64,000 bases of DNA, taken from contig NZ_QGTX01000001.1 in NCBI RefSeq assembly GCF_003182485.1, positions 2,496,001-2,560,000 on the forward strand, given 5' to 3'. Numbering within the stretch: the stretch's first letter is position 1; each line of letters begins with the position of its first letter. Of this stretch, positions 25,476-34,306 are shown in pieces. This DNA is from Geodermatophilus normandii. GTDB taxonomy: Bacteria; Actinomycetota; Actinomycetes; Mycobacteriales; Geodermatophilaceae. Below the pieces are notes generated by a model. It worked only from the letters and a program-made list of their open reading frames with translations. It was not told the DNA's origin and did no database searches. A program made the translations under genes and the position numbers.

Positions 25476-28400
25476 TCATCCCCGCAGGCGCAGCCCGCGC
25501 GGGGTGGCGGCGAAGCCGGCCGCCTGCAGCGCGGACGACAGCGGGGTGTCCTCGTGCACCGAGGCGCCGTCGGCCTTCTGCACCACCATCCGGCCCAGTG
25601 CCCCCGCGGCGACGGCGCCCGACAGCGCGGTGGCCGCCTCCTTGAGCGTGGTCTCGTCCTCGGTCCACGACAGCAGCGACTTGCCGCCGCGCTCGACGTA
25701 GAGCACCAGCTCGCCGTCGACCAGCACCACCAGGGCACCGGCCTTGCGCCCGGCGCGGTGACCGGTGGCCCGCCGGCTCCCGGTGCCCTCGCCGACGTCG
25801 ACGGCCACCTGCGCTGCCGACGACCCCGCGGGGTCGCCGTCGCCGGCGCCGCCGCGGTCGGGCCAGGGGAGGGCGGCGCCGTAGACGTTGGCCGGGTCGG
25901 TGGCCGCGAGCACCACCGCGCCCTCGGGCGCCCGGTCGGGGGTGGCGAAGGCGCGCAGCCGGTCGACCGAGCCGACCGTGCCGAACTGCGCGGCGCCCAG
26001 CGTCTCGACGAAGTAGCCCCGGCGCGCCCGGTTGTTCTCCTCGAACGCCCGCAGCACCGGGTAGACGGCGGAGAAGCCACCGGGCACCTGCTCGGCCATG
26101 ACCGCGCCGCGGGTGAGCACGCCGTGCCGCTCCAGCAGGGCCTCGGCGCGCGCGGTGGTGCGCCGGGTCGGGTTGGCCTCGCGCTCGGGCAGCCGGGACC
26201 AGCGGCCGGCCACCGTGGGCGGGCCGGTGCGGGTGGGCATCGCCGGGCGCCCGAGCCGGGCGCGCCCGTAGCGCGGACGGTCGACGCGGGCCCGCGGCGG
26301 CGCCGGTGCCCGCTTGTGCGTGCCGCCGCCGGCCAGCCGCGTCCGCAGCGGGGCGAGCGTGTCGTTGGTGAGCAGGCCGGCCCACACCAGGTCCCAGACG
26401 ACGTCGGCCAGCGCGGCGTCGTCGGTGGCGCCCACGAGGTCGGACAGCCCGCGGAAGAACACCGCCTGCCCGGCGCCGAGCTGCTCGAGCACGGCGAACG
26501 CGACGCCGCCCTCCTCCGGCAGCTCGACCGGGTCGGGCAGCAGCAGCGGCGCGAGGTCGGCGGGCACCAGGCTCACCCAGCCGTCGCCTCCGGGCAGCCC
26601 GCCGGCGCCGGCCCACAGCACCTCGCCGGCGCTGGTCAGCTCGTCGAGCATCGCGGGGCGGTAGTCGCGCACCCGGGAGGGCAGCACCAGCGACTCCAGG
26701 GCGCTGGCGGGCACCAGCGCGCCGGCGAGCTGTTCCACGACCGCCAGGACGCCGTCGACCCCGCGCATCCGGCTGCCCACCGACTGCCAGGACGGGGTGA
26801 ACCGGGCCAGCGTGCCGATCGGGACCGGCTCGACCTCCTGCCGCAGCCTGGCCAGGCTGCGGCGGCGGACCGACCGCAGCACCTCGGCGTCGCACCACTC
26901 CTGGCCGGTGCCGCCGGGACGGAACTCCCCGGTGACCAGCCGGCCGGTGCCCACCAGCCGCTGCAGCGTCGAGGTGACGACGGCGACGCCGAGGCCGAGC
27001 CGTGCGGCGACCTCGCCCGGCTGGAAGGGGCCGTGCGTGCGGGCGTAGCGGCCGACCAGGTCGCCCAGCGGATCGGCGACCGGCTCGGTGAACGCCTCGG
27101 GCACCCCGACCGGCAGGGCGGTGCCGAGGGCGTCGCGCAGCCGGCCGGCGTCCTCGATGGCGACGTGGCGCTCCTCGCCGGCGATCCGCACGACGATGGC
27201 CCGCCGGGAGGCGACCAGCTCCTCGAGCCAGGCCGCCGGCACGCCGCGCAGCGCCGCCTCGGCGGGGGTGAGGTCACCCAGGCCGCGCAGCAGGTCCGAG
27301 GCGCCGTCGACGTCGCGGGGGTGCCGCTCGGCCGGCAGCCGCTGCAGCTCCCGCTCGACCTCGCCGAGCGCCTCGGCGTCGAGCAGCTCGCGCAGCTCCG
27401 AGCGGCCGAGCAGCTCGGCGAGCAGCCCGGTGTCCAGTGCGAGCGCCTGCGCCCGCCGCTCGGCCAGCGGGGCGTCGCCCTCGTAGAGGAACTGGCCGAC
27501 GTAGCCGAACAGCAGCGACTGGGCGAACGGCGAGGCGGCCTGGGTCTGCACGTCGACCACGCGCACGCGGCGGGAGCGCACGTCGCGCATCAGCTCGACC
27601 AGGCCGGGGACGTCGTACACGTCCTGCAGCACCTCGCGCGCGGCCTCGAGCGTGATGGGGAACGCGGAGAAGTCGCTGGCCACGCTGAGCAGCTGGGCGG
27701 CGCGCTGGCGCTGCTGCCACAGCGGCGTGCGGCGGCGCGGGTCGCGGCGGGGGAGCAGCAGCGCGCGGGCGGCGCACTCGCGGAACCGGCTGGCGAACAG
27801 CGCGGAGCTGCCGACCTCGGCGGTCACCTCGCGCTCGACGTCGTCGGGGTCGAGGACGGCGAGGTCGGCCTCGGGCGGCTCGCCGGTCGTGTCGGGCAGC
27901 CGCAGCACGATGCCGTCGTCGGAGTGCATCGAGGCGACGTCGACGCCGTGGCGCTCGCGCAGCCGCGCGGCGAGGACCAGCGCCCACGGGGCGTTGACCT
28001 GCGCGCCGAAGGGGGAGTGCACGACCAGCCGCCAGTCGCCGAGCTCGTCGCGGAACCGCTCGACCAGCAGCGTCCGGTCGTCGGGGAGGTGGCCGGTGGC
28101 CGCCTTCTGCTCAGCGAGGTAGGCGAGCAGGTTGGCCGCGCCCCAGTCGTCGAGCCCGGCGGCCTGCGCGCGCTCGCGCCCCTTCTCCGGCGTCGCGGAG
28201 CCGACCTCGCGCAGGAAGGCGCCGAGCGCCCGGCCCAGCTCCAGCGGCCGGCCCGGGGCGTCGCCGTGCCAGAAGGGCATCTTCCCGGGCTGGCCGGGAG
28301 CGGGGGAGACCAGCACGCGGTCGTGGGTGATCTCCTCGATCCGCCACGACGACGACCCGAGCAGGAAGACGTCGCCCACCCGCGACTCGTAGACCATCTC

Positions 28401-30089
28401 CTCGTCGAGCTCGCCGACCCGGCGCCCGCCCGCTCCCTCGCCGCCGACGAGGAAGACGCCGAACAGCCCGCGGTCGGGGATGGTGCCGCCGCTGGTGACC
28501 GCCAGCCGTTGGGCGCCGCTGCGGGCGGTGAGGGTGTCGGTGACGCGGTCCCAGGTCAGCCGCGGCCGCAGCTCGGCGAACGCGTCGGAGGGGTAGCGGC
28601 CGGCGAGCATGTCGAGGACGGCGTGCAGCGCGGAGTCGGGCAGGCCGGAGAACGGCGCCGACCGGCGGACCAGCGCGCCGACCTCCTCGACCGTGCGCGG
28701 GCCCTCGGAGACGATCGCCACGATCTGCTGGGCGAGCACGTCGAGCGGGTTGCGCAGGTAGCGGATGGACTCGATGGCGCCGGCCTTCATCCGCTCGGCC
28801 ACCAGCGCGCACTGCACGAGGTCGCCGCGGTACTTGGGGAACAGCACGCCGCGGCTGACGGCGCCCACCTGGTGCCCGGCGCGGCCGACCCGCTGCAGGC
28901 CCGCGGCCACGGTGGGCGGCGCCTCGACCTGGACGACGAGGTCGACCGACCCCATGTCGATGCCGAGCTCGAGTGACGACGTCGCCACCACCGCCGGCAG
29001 CCGGCCGGACTTCAGCGCCTCCTCGACGACGGCGCGCTGCTCGCGGGAGACCGACCCGTGGTGGGCGGCGGCGACCGGCTGCCACCCCTCGGGCGTGCCC
29101 CCGCCGGAGCCGGCCTGGGCCATGAGCGCCGCGGCGTTCGTGCCCGGGGGCACGACCTCGCCGGTGGTGCGCTCGTAGGACATCTCGTTGAGCCGGCTGG
29201 TCAGCCGCTCGGCCAGCCGGCGTGAGTTGGCGAACACGATCGTGCTGCGGTGTTCCTCGACCAGGTCGAGCACCCGCTCCTCGACCGCCGGCCAGATCGA
29301 CGTCCGCGGCTGGTCGCCGGCCGCCGACCCCTCCAGCTCGCCGGTGGGCTGGCCGAGCGCGCTCATGTCCTCGACCGGCACGACGACGGAGAGGTCCCAC
29401 TGCTTGACCGACGTCGGCTGCACGACCTGCACCGGCCGGCCACCGGCGAGGAAGGTGGCGACCTCCTCGATGGGGCGCACCGTGGCCGACAGGCCGATCC
29501 GCTGCGCGGGCCGCTCGAGCAGCTCGTCGAGCCGGTCGAGGGAGACCGCCATGTGCGCGCCGCGCTTGCTGTCGGCGACGGCGTGCACCTCGTCGACGAT
29601 CACCGTCTCCACGCCGCGCAGCGCCTCCCGCGCGGAGCTGGTCAGCATCAGGAACAGCGACTCGGGGGTGGTGATGAGGATGTCGGTGGGCCGGCGGGTG
29701 AACGCCCGCCGCTCGTCGGCCGGGGTGTCGCCGGAGCGGATGCCGACGGTGGTCTCCGGCCGCGGCAGGCCCAGCCGCATCGCCGCCTGCCCGATGCCGG
29801 CCAGCGGCGCGCGCAGGTTGCGCTCGACGTCGACGGCCAGGGCCTTGAGCGGGGAGACGTAGAGGACGCGGCAGCGGCGGCTCTCGTCAAGCGGCGGGGT
29901 GCTGGCCAGCCGGTCGAGCGACCACAGGAAGGCCGCCAGCGTCTTGCCCGACCCGGTGGGGGCGACGACGAGCGCGTGCTCGCCGCTGCTGATCGCCTGC
30001 CAGGCGCCCTCCTGCGCGGCCGTGGGCTCGGCGAAGGCGCCGGTGAACCACGCCCGCGTGGGCGCGGAGAACCGGTCGAGAGCGGGCAC
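25476..30089 (-). CDS. lhr: ATP-dependent helicase Lhr (large SF2 helicase)
   Basis: 1537 residues, the family's usual size. N-terminal SF2 core: APTGSGKT at 43-50, DEVH box in VIVDEVHAVADSKRG, SAT motif, and a second RecA domain with VATSSLELGIDMGSVDLVVQVEAPPTVAAGLQRVGRAGHQVG. Winged-helix and the Lhr C-terminal domains follow. It translocates 3'-5' on single-stranded DNA in DNA repair. GTG 30089 (MPALDRFSAPTRAWFTGAF) is chosen as the point where similarity starts; the frame stays open far upstream but is out of phase with the divergent dehydrogenase gene. GACACT lies 6 bases upstream (leaderless pattern). Confidence 0.93.
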   Translation of the reverse strand: MPALDRFSAPTRAWFTGAFAEPTAAQEGAWQAISSGEHALVVAPTGSGKTLAAFLWSLDRLASTPPLDESRRCRVLYVSPLKALAVDVERNLRAPLAGIGQAAMRLGLPRPETTVGIRSGDTPADERRAFTRRPTDILITTPESLFLMLTSSAREALRGVETVIVDEVHAVADSKRGAHMAVSLDRLDELLERPAQRIGLSATVRPIEEVATFLAGGRPVQVVQPTSVKQWDLSVVVPVEDMSALGQPTGELEGSAAGDQPRTSIWPAVEERVLDLVEEHRSTIVFANSRRLAERLTSRLNEMSYERTTGEVVPPGTNAAALMAQAGSGGGTPEGWQPVAAAHHGSVSREQRAVVEEALKSGRLPAVVATSSLELGIDMGSVDLVVQVEAPPTVAAGLQRVGRAGHQVGAVSRGVLFPKYRGDLVQCALVAERMKAGAIESIRYLRNPLDVLAQQIVAIVSEGPRTVEEVGALVRRSAPFSGLPDSALHAVLDMLAGRYPSDAFAELRPRLTWDRVTDTLTARSGAQRLAVTSGGTIPDRGLFGVFLVGGEGAGGRRVGELDEEMVYESRVGDVFLLGSSSWRIEEITHDRVLVSPAPGQPGKMPFWHGDAPGRPLELGRALGAFLREVGSATPEKGRERAQAAGLDDWGAANLLAYLAEQKAATGHLPDDRTLLVERFRDELGDWRLVVHSPFGAQVNAPWALVLAARLRERHGVDVASMHSDDGIVLRLPDTTGEPPEADLAVLDPDDVEREVTAEVGSSALFASRFRECAARALLLPRRDPRRRTPLWQQRQRAAQLLSVASDFSAFPITLEAAREVLQDVYDVPGLVELMRDVRSRRVRVVDVQTQAASPFAQSLLFGYVGQFLYEGDAPLAERRAQALALDTGLLAELLGRSELRELLDAEALGEVERELQRLPAERHPRDVDGASDLLRGLGDLTPAEAALRGVPAAWLEELVASRRAIVVRIAGEERHVAIEDAGRLRDALGTALPVGVPEAFTEPVADPLGDLVGRYARTHGPFQPGEVAARLGLGVAVVTSTLQRLVGTGRLVTGEFRPGGTGQEWCDAEVLRSVRRRSLARLRQEVEPVPIGTLARFTPSWQSVGSRMRGVDGVLAVVEQLAGALVPASALESLVLPSRVRDYRPAMLDELTSAGEVLWAGAGGLPGGDGWVSLVPADLAPLLLPDPVELPEEGGVAFAVLEQLGAGQAVFFRGLSDLVGATDDAALADVVWDLVWAGLLTNDTLAPLRTRLAGGGTHKRAPAPPRARVDRPRYGRARLGRPAMPTRTGPPTVAGRWSRLPEREANPTRRTTARAEALLERHGVLTRGAVMAEQVPGGFSAVYPVLRAFEENNRARRGYFVETLGAAQFGTVGSVDRLRAFATPDRAPEGAVVLAATDPANVYGAALPWPDRGGAGDGDPAGSSAAQVAVDVGEGTGSRRATGHRAGRKAGALVVLVDGELVLYVERGGKSLLSWTEDETTLKEAATALSGAVAAGALGRMVVQKADGASVHEDTPLSSALQAAGFAATPRGLRLRG

Positions 30090-30191
30090 GTGTCCAGTGT
30101 CCCCGGGGGTACGACAGTCCGCTGGCCTGCGCGTACGCCCAGGGCGGACGGGTCCCCCGTCCCGGTGGTGGCGTGGGGCACACTGCCGGGC

Positions 30192-31337
30192 ATGCGTCAC
30201 TCGCTCTACGAGGCCGAGCACGAGGACCTCCGCCAGACCGTCCGCACCTGGCTGGAGAAGAACGTCGCCCCGTTCCACGGCCAGTGGGAGCGCGAGGGCG
30301 TCGTCCCGCGCGACGTGTGGCTCTCCGGCGGCGAGCAGGGCCTGCTCGGCTTCGACATCGACGAGCGCTTCGGCGGCGGCGGGGTCCGCGACTTCCGCTA
30401 CAACGCCGTCCTCGACGAGGAGGTCACCCGGGTCGGCGCCAGCGGCCTGGGCTTCGGCCTGCACAACGACGTCGTCGCGCCCTACCTGCGCGACCTGTGC
30501 ACCGAGGAGCAGGCGGCGCGCTGGCTGCCCGGCTTCTGCCGCGGCGAGCTGGTCACCGCCATCGCCATGACCGAGCCGGGCACCGGCAGCGACCTGCAGT
30601 CGATCCGCACCACCGCGCGCCGCGACGGCGACTCGTGGGTGCTCAGCGGCGCCAAGACCTTCATCACCAACGGCATCAACGCCGACCTGGTCGTCGTGGT
30701 GGCGCGCACCGACCCCGACGCCCCCGGCTCGCGCGGCACCAGCCTGCTCGTCGTCGAGCGCGGCATGCCCGGCTTCACCCGCGGCCGCAACCTCGACAAG
30801 GTCGGCCTCAAGGCCCAGGACACCGCCGAGCTGTTCTTCGACGAGGTCCGCGTGCCCGCGGAGAACCTGCTCGGCACGGAGAACCGCGGCTTCGCCCACC
30901 TCATGGAGAACCTGCCGCAGGAGCGGCTGTCGATCGCGGTGGGCGCGGTGGCCGCCTGCGAGACGGTGCTCGCCCAGACCCGGGAGTACGTGCAGGGCCG
31001 GACCGCCTTCGGCCGGCCGGTGGGCAGCTTCCAGAACAGCCGGTTCGTCCTGGCGGAGCTGCACACGGAGACGACGATCGCGCGGACCTTCGTCGACGAG
31101 TGCGTGCGCCAGCTGGGCACCGGGGAGCTGACCGCCGTCGACGCGGCCATGGCCAAGTACTGGACGAGCGAGCTGCAGAACAAGGTGGCCGACCGCTGCC
31201 TGCAGCTGCACGGCGGCTACGGCTACATGGACGAGTACCCGGTGTCGAAGGCGTGGCGCGACGCCCGCGTGCAGTCGATCTACGGCGGCACCAACGAGAT
31301 CATGCGCGAGATCATCGGCCGCTCGCTCGGCCTGTGA
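30192..31337 (+). CDS. acyl-CoA dehydrogenase
   Basis: A 381-residue FAD flavoenzyme oxidising acyl-CoA to the 2-enoyl-CoA. Family signatures: AMTEPGTGSDLQSI, AKTFITNGINADLVVVVART, QLHGGYGYMDEYPVSKAWRDARV and the terminal IYGGTNEIMREIIGRSL. The chain-length preference cannot be told. ATG 30192 (MRHSLYEAEHEDLRQTVRTWLEKNV) is the typical start; CACACT lies 7 bases before it. It is divergent from lhr by 102 bases and lies 7 bases before the MFS gene, probably one transcript. Confidence 0.92.
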   Translation: MRHSLYEAEHEDLRQTVRTWLEKNVAPFHGQWEREGVVPRDVWLSGGEQGLLGFDIDERFGGGGVRDFRYNAVLDEEVTRVGASGLGFGLHNDVVAPYLRDLCTEEQAARWLPGFCRGELVTAIAMTEPGTGSDLQSIRTTARRDGDSWVLSGAKTFITNGINADLVVVVARTDPDAPGSRGTSLLVVERGMPGFTRGRNLDKVGLKAQDTAELFFDEVRVPAENLLGTENRGFAHLMENLPQERLSIAVGAVAACETVLAQTREYVQGRTAFGRPVGSFQNSRFVLAELHTETTIARTFVDECVRQLGTGELTAVDAAMAKYWTSELQNKVADRCLQLHGGYGYMDEYPVSKAWRDARVQSIYGGTNEIMREIIGRSLGL

Positions 31338-31344
31338 GGGTGTC

Positions 31345-32601
31345 GTGACGACGGAGGTCCCGGCCGCGCTCGACGTCGAGCGGGTCCAGCGGCGCACGGT
31401 CGGCGTGCTGTCGGCCGCCGTCGCCCTCGGCGGCCTGGGCGTCACCGTCGGGATCACCGTCGGCGGGCTGCTGGCGCGCGAGGTCGCCGGCAGCGACGCC
31501 GCGGCCGGGCTCGGGCAGACGGCGGGTGTGCTCGGCGCCGCGGTCCTCGCCGTCCCACTCGCGCGGGTGTCCGACCGCGCCGGGCGGCGGGCCGGGCTCG
31601 CCGCCGGGTACGCGGTCGCGGTCGCCGGTGCCGCCCTCACCGTCGTCGCCGCGGCGCTGTCGTCCCTGCCGCTGCTGCTGGCCGGGCTGTTCGCGTTCGG
31701 GGCCTCCACGGCCTGCGGCCTGCAGGCGCGCTACGCGGCCGCCGACCTCGCCGCGCCCGAGCGGCGCGGCCGGGCCCTGTCGCTGGTGGTCTGGGCGACG
31801 ACGGTCGGCTCGGTGCTGGGCCCCAACCTCGCCGCGCCGGGCGCGGACCTCGGACGGGCGCTCGGCCTGCCCGCGCTCGGCGGCGGCTTCGCCGTGTCCG
31901 CCGCGGTGTTCGCCGTCGTCGTCGCCGGCCTGTGGCTCGCGCTGCGCCCGGACCCCCTGCTGCTGGCCCGGCGGCTGCGCGACGGCGCCGGGCCGGCGCC
32001 CGCCCGCCCGCGCCGGGCGACCCGGCAGGCCCTCGCCGCGGTGTGGGCCGACCCCGGCGGCCGCCTGGGCGTGGTCGCCGTCGTGGTCTCGCACGCGGTG
32101 ATGGTCGGCGTGATGGTCATGACGCCGGTGCACATGGGGCACGCCGGCGGGCACGACGACGGGACGACGCTGCGGCTGGTCGGCCTGGTCATCAGCGTCC
32201 ACGTCGCCGGCATGTACCTGTTCAGCCCGCTGGTCGGCCTGCTCGCCGACCGCGTCGGCCGGCGCGCGACGGTCGCGCTCGGCGGCGTGCTGCTCCTCGC
32301 CGCCGCGGCCACCGCGGGCACCGCGCCACCGGAGGCCGCCTGGCGGCTGGGCGCCGGCCTGCTGCTGCTCGGGCTCGGCTGGTCGTGCGGCCTGATCGCG
32401 GGCTCCACGCTGGTCACCGAGTCGGTGCCCGCGGACGTGCGGCCCACCGCGCAGGGCGGCACCGACCTGCTGATGGGCCTGGGAGCGGCCGTCGCGGGCG
32501 CCGTCGGCGGGCCGCTGCTGGCCCTCGGGGGCTTCGGCCTGGTGGCCGGGGTGTCGGCGGTCCTGGTGGTCCCGCTCGCCCTGGTGTGGGCCCGGCGCTG
32601 A
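31345..32601 (+). CDS. MFS transporter
   Basis: A 418-residue membrane protein with about twelve helices. The loop 2-3 motif is PLARVSDRAGRRAGLAAGY, repeated in the second half as PLVGLLADRVGRRATVALGG, so the two halves are homologous. Drug or metabolite export is likely but the substrate is unknown. GTG start shortly after the acyl-CoA dehydrogenase gene. It converges with the small membrane-protein gene at 32606. Confidence 0.85.
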   Translation: MTTEVPAALDVERVQRRTVGVLSAAVALGGLGVTVGITVGGLLAREVAGSDAAAGLGQTAGVLGAAVLAVPLARVSDRAGRRAGLAAGYAVAVAGAALTVVAAALSSLPLLLAGLFAFGASTACGLQARYAAADLAAPERRGRALSLVVWATTVGSVLGPNLAAPGADLGRALGLPALGGGFAVSAAVFAVVVAGLWLALRPDPLLLARRLRDGAGPAPARPRRATRQALAAVWADPGGRLGVVAVVVSHAVMVGVMVMTPVHMGHAGGHDDGTTLRLVGLVISVHVAGMYLFSPLVGLLADRVGRRATVALGGVLLLAAAATAGTAPPEAAWRLGAGLLLLGLGWSCGLIAGSTLVTESVPADVRPTAQGGTDLLMGLGAAVAGAVGGPLLALGGFGLVAGVSAVLVVPLALVWARR

Positions 32602-32605
32602 CGGC

Positions 32606-32716
32606 TCAGTGGCCGCGCATGTTGCGCCACAGGAGCACGAGGGTGACCAGCATGCACAGCGCGATGCCGATCTCGAGGACGACGTCCCAGGTCGCCGAGC
32701 CCGTGGTGGGGAACAC
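32606..32716 (-). CDS. 36-residue single-helix membrane protein (small ORF)
   Basis: GTG at 32716 to TGA at 32606 encodes 36 residues: MFPTTGSATWDVV, then a hydrophobic helix (LEIGIALCMLVTLVLLW) and a basic end RNMRGH, so the C-terminus should be cytoplasmic. TAGGCT on this strand (32728-32723) ends exactly 6 bases before the GTG, the same leaderless pattern as larger genes here. It is divergent from the MarR gene across a 58-base region holding a palindromic operator, so both may answer to that repressor. No homologue is known to me. Confidence 0.6.
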   Translation of the reverse strand: MFPTTGSATWDVVLEIGIALCMLVTLVLLWRNMRGH

Positions 32717-32739
32717 GCCGCCAGCCTAGGCCGTCCTGT

Positions 32740-32760
32740 ACCGTGAAGGCCCTTCACGGT
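32740..32760. promoter_or_regulatory. MarR operator overlapping the marR -10 element
   Basis: Perfect 10-bp inverted repeat ACCGTGAAGG / CCTTCACGGT around one central C. TACCGT at 32739-32744 can serve as the -10 of the MarR gene, so the operator covers the -10 and start site. A further half-site TTCACG lies just before the ATG. Autoregulation, and possibly control of the divergent small gene, is inferred. Confidence 0.7.
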
Positions 32761-32774
32761 GTAGGGGGTTCACG

Positions 32775-33224
32775 ATGGCGGACGCGCGCGTCGCGGCGCT
32801 CGACCGGGTCCTCGAGGTCACCGTCCTGCTCGGCCGGGACATGACGACGTCGCTGGCGGCCGTGGGGCTCACCGTCGCCCGTACGACGCTGCTGTGGCGG
32901 CTGCGCGAGACGGGCCCGAGCACGCAGAGCGCCCTCGCCCGGGCCCTCGGCGTCAGTGCCCGCAACGTCACCGGACTGGTCGACGGGCTGGCCGAGGCGG
33001 GCCTGGTCACCCGCGAGCCGCACCCCACCGACCGCAGGGCCACCCTCGTTACCCCGACCGCCCGCGCCGAGCGGCTGCTCGCCGGGATGGCTGCGGGGCA
33101 GACCGAGCTCGCCGAGCAGCTGTTCGGCGGGCTGTCACCGGAGCGGCTGCACGGGCTGGTGTCCGGGCTCGACGAGGTCCTCGAGCGGCTGCGCACCCTG
33201 GTCCCGGGGGGAGCGGCGTCGTGA
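32775..33224 (+). CDS. MarR family transcriptional regulator
   Basis: A 149-residue winged-helix repressor: LLWRLRETGPSTQSALARALGVSARNVTGLVDGLAEAGLVTREPHPTDRRATLVTPT is the MarR DNA-binding domain with its DxR wing. The helices around it form the dimer interface. AGGGGG 6 bases upstream of ATG acts as ribosome site. Its stop overlaps the next start (GTGA), so it is co-translated with a membrane protein. The palindrome upstream is its likely own operator. The ligand is unknown. Confidence 0.9.
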   Translation: MADARVAALDRVLEVTVLLGRDMTTSLAAVGLTVARTTLLWRLRETGPSTQSALARALGVSARNVTGLVDGLAEAGLVTREPHPTDRRATLVTPTARAERLLAGMAAGQTELAEQLFGGLSPERLHGLVSGLDEVLERLRTLVPGGAAS

Positions 33225-33907
33225 CCGTGGCCGGCCTGCTGCGGAAGGCGCTGGCCTTCGAGATCGGGACGTGGCGCAGCCTGTGGCGCTGGGTGCGGCG
33301 CCGCCCGGACGTGCCGGCCGGTGCCGACGCCTTCCCCTACGCCTCGGCCGTCACGCCGGTGCTCTGGACGTTCGTCGTGCTGTCGGCCGTGGAGATCCCG
33401 CTGGTCGACTGGCTGCTGCCGTGGCGGTCCCTGCGGATCGCGCTGCTCGTCCTGGGGGTCTACGGCCTGCTGTGGATGGTCGGCCTCCTGGCGTCGATGA
33501 GGGTGTACCCGCACACCGTCGGCGACGGCGGCCTGCGGGTGCGGTCGGGGACCACGGTCGACGTCCGGGTGCCGTGGGAGGAGATCGCCGCGGTGCGGGC
33601 GCGGCGGCGCAGCGTCGAGGGCTCGCGCACGGTCGTCGTCGAGGAGTCGGGAGAGCACCGCGCCGTGTCGGTGACGGTCCTGTCGTCGACGCAGGTCGAC
33701 GTCGAGCTGCGGTCGCCGCTGGTGCTGCCGCTCGCGCGCACCGGCGGGCGGCCCGTGACGGAGCTGCGGCTGGCCGCCGACGACCCGGCCGCGCTCGTCC
33801 GCCGGCTGCGGGCCGGGGTCGCCGACCACGCGGCCCGGGACGGTGCGGCCCGGGACGGTGCGGCCCGGGACGACACGGCCGCTCGCGCCGACGGGGACGC
33901 GCGCTAG
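33221..33907 (+). CDS. membrane protein with a PH-like domain
   Basis: 228 residues. Two membrane helices (VTPVLWTFVVLSAVEIPLVDWLL and LRIALLVLGVYGLLWMVGLLASM) precede a cytoplasmic beta-rich domain (VYPHTVGDGGLRVRSGTTVDVRVPWEEIAAVRARR ...) that resembles bacterial PH domains. The tail contains repeats of RDGAA. GTG 33221 overlaps the marR stop by 4 bases, so the repressor probably controls it. No enzymatic motif. The TAG stop is part of the -10 of the next gene. Confidence 0.65.
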   Translation: MTVAGLLRKALAFEIGTWRSLWRWVRRRPDVPAGADAFPYASAVTPVLWTFVVLSAVEIPLVDWLLPWRSLRIALLVLGVYGLLWMVGLLASMRVYPHTVGDGGLRVRSGTTVDVRVPWEEIAAVRARRRSVEGSRTVVVEESGEHRAVSVTVLSSTQVDVELRSPLVLPLARTGGRPVTELRLAADDPAALVRRLRAGVADHAARDGAARDGAARDDTAARADGDAR

Positions 33908-33910
33908 CGT
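33905..33910 (+). promoter_or_regulatory. -10 element of a leaderless promoter for the DUF3046 gene
   Basis: TAGCGT, overlapping the upstream gene's TAG stop, followed by 7 bases and the GTG start at 33918. Confidence 0.45.
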
Positions 33911-33917
33911 CGGGCCC

Positions 33918-34112
33918 GTGCGCCTGCAGGAGTTCTGGTCCCGGTTGGAGGCCCAGTTCGGGTCGATGCGGGCGCAGAGCGTGGCGCGCGACCACGTGTT
34001 CGCCGTCCTCGGCGGCCGTTCCGCCGTCGAGGCGATCGACGCGGGCGTGCCGGTGCGCCGCGTGTGGCTGGCGATCTGCGAGGAGTACGACGTGCCGCCG
34101 AAGGACCGCTGA
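33918..34112 (+). CDS. DUF3046 family protein
   Basis: A 64-residue soluble protein matching the small DUF3046 family that sits upstream of recA in many actinobacteria: RLQEFWSRLEAQFGSMRAQSVARDHVFAVLGGRSAVEAIDAGVPVRRVWLAICEEYDVP. GTG 33918 is chosen over the upstream in-frame start at 33843 because conservation begins there and a TAGCGT hexamer lies 7 bases before it. No role is established; position next to recA is its best-known property. Confidence 0.85.
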   Translation: MRLQEFWSRLEAQFGSMRAQSVARDHVFAVLGGRSAVEAIDAGVPVRRVWLAICEEYDVPPKDR

Positions 34113-34144
34113 GCCGGCCGTCGCCGGGCGGCGCGGCGTGTCGC

Positions 34145-34173
34145 TCGACTCGAACACGTGTTCGCCCTACAGT
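34145..34173 (+). promoter_or_regulatory. recA promoter with LexA box in the spacer
   Basis: TCGACT (34145-34150) and TACAGT (34168-34173) are separated by 17 bases. TCGAACACGTGTTCGC (34150-34165) fits the actinobacterial SOS box TCGAAC-N4-GTTCGA with one mismatch at the last base. LexA bound here would block this promoter. Confidence 0.8.
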
Positions 34174-34229
34174 GGCACCCGCGTCCACAGGGGGGTCGTC
34201 CCTCCACAGGTCGAGTCGGTCACCGGAAA

Positions 34230-34252
34230 GTGTCAGACCCCCGGCCTAGCGT
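34230..34252 (+). promoter_or_regulatory. second recA promoter of RecA_NDp type (LexA-independent)
   Basis: GTGTCAGAC at 34230-34238, then exactly 8 bases, then TAGCGT (34247-34252). The known mycobacterial RecA_NDp motif, recognised through PafBC, is tTGTCRgtg-N8-TAnnnT. The core TGTCAG and the spacing match; the last two bases of the 9-mer do not. Confidence 0.5.
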
Positions 34253-34306
34253 CGCCTCCGACACCGCATCGACTCCACGACACGCGACTTCCCGAAGGTG
34301 AGCACC

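Noticed and set aside
30096-30116. RecA_NDp-like motif upstream of lhr (minus strand TGTCG near 30116 with GACACT at 30101-30096)
   Set aside because: The spacing is one base off and the -10 lacks TA at the required place, so it is not called.
30090-31709. In-frame extension of lhr by 540 codons upstream
   Set aside because: It runs antisense through the acyl-CoA dehydrogenase gene; Lhr similarity begins at GTG 30089, which also has a -10 hexamer.
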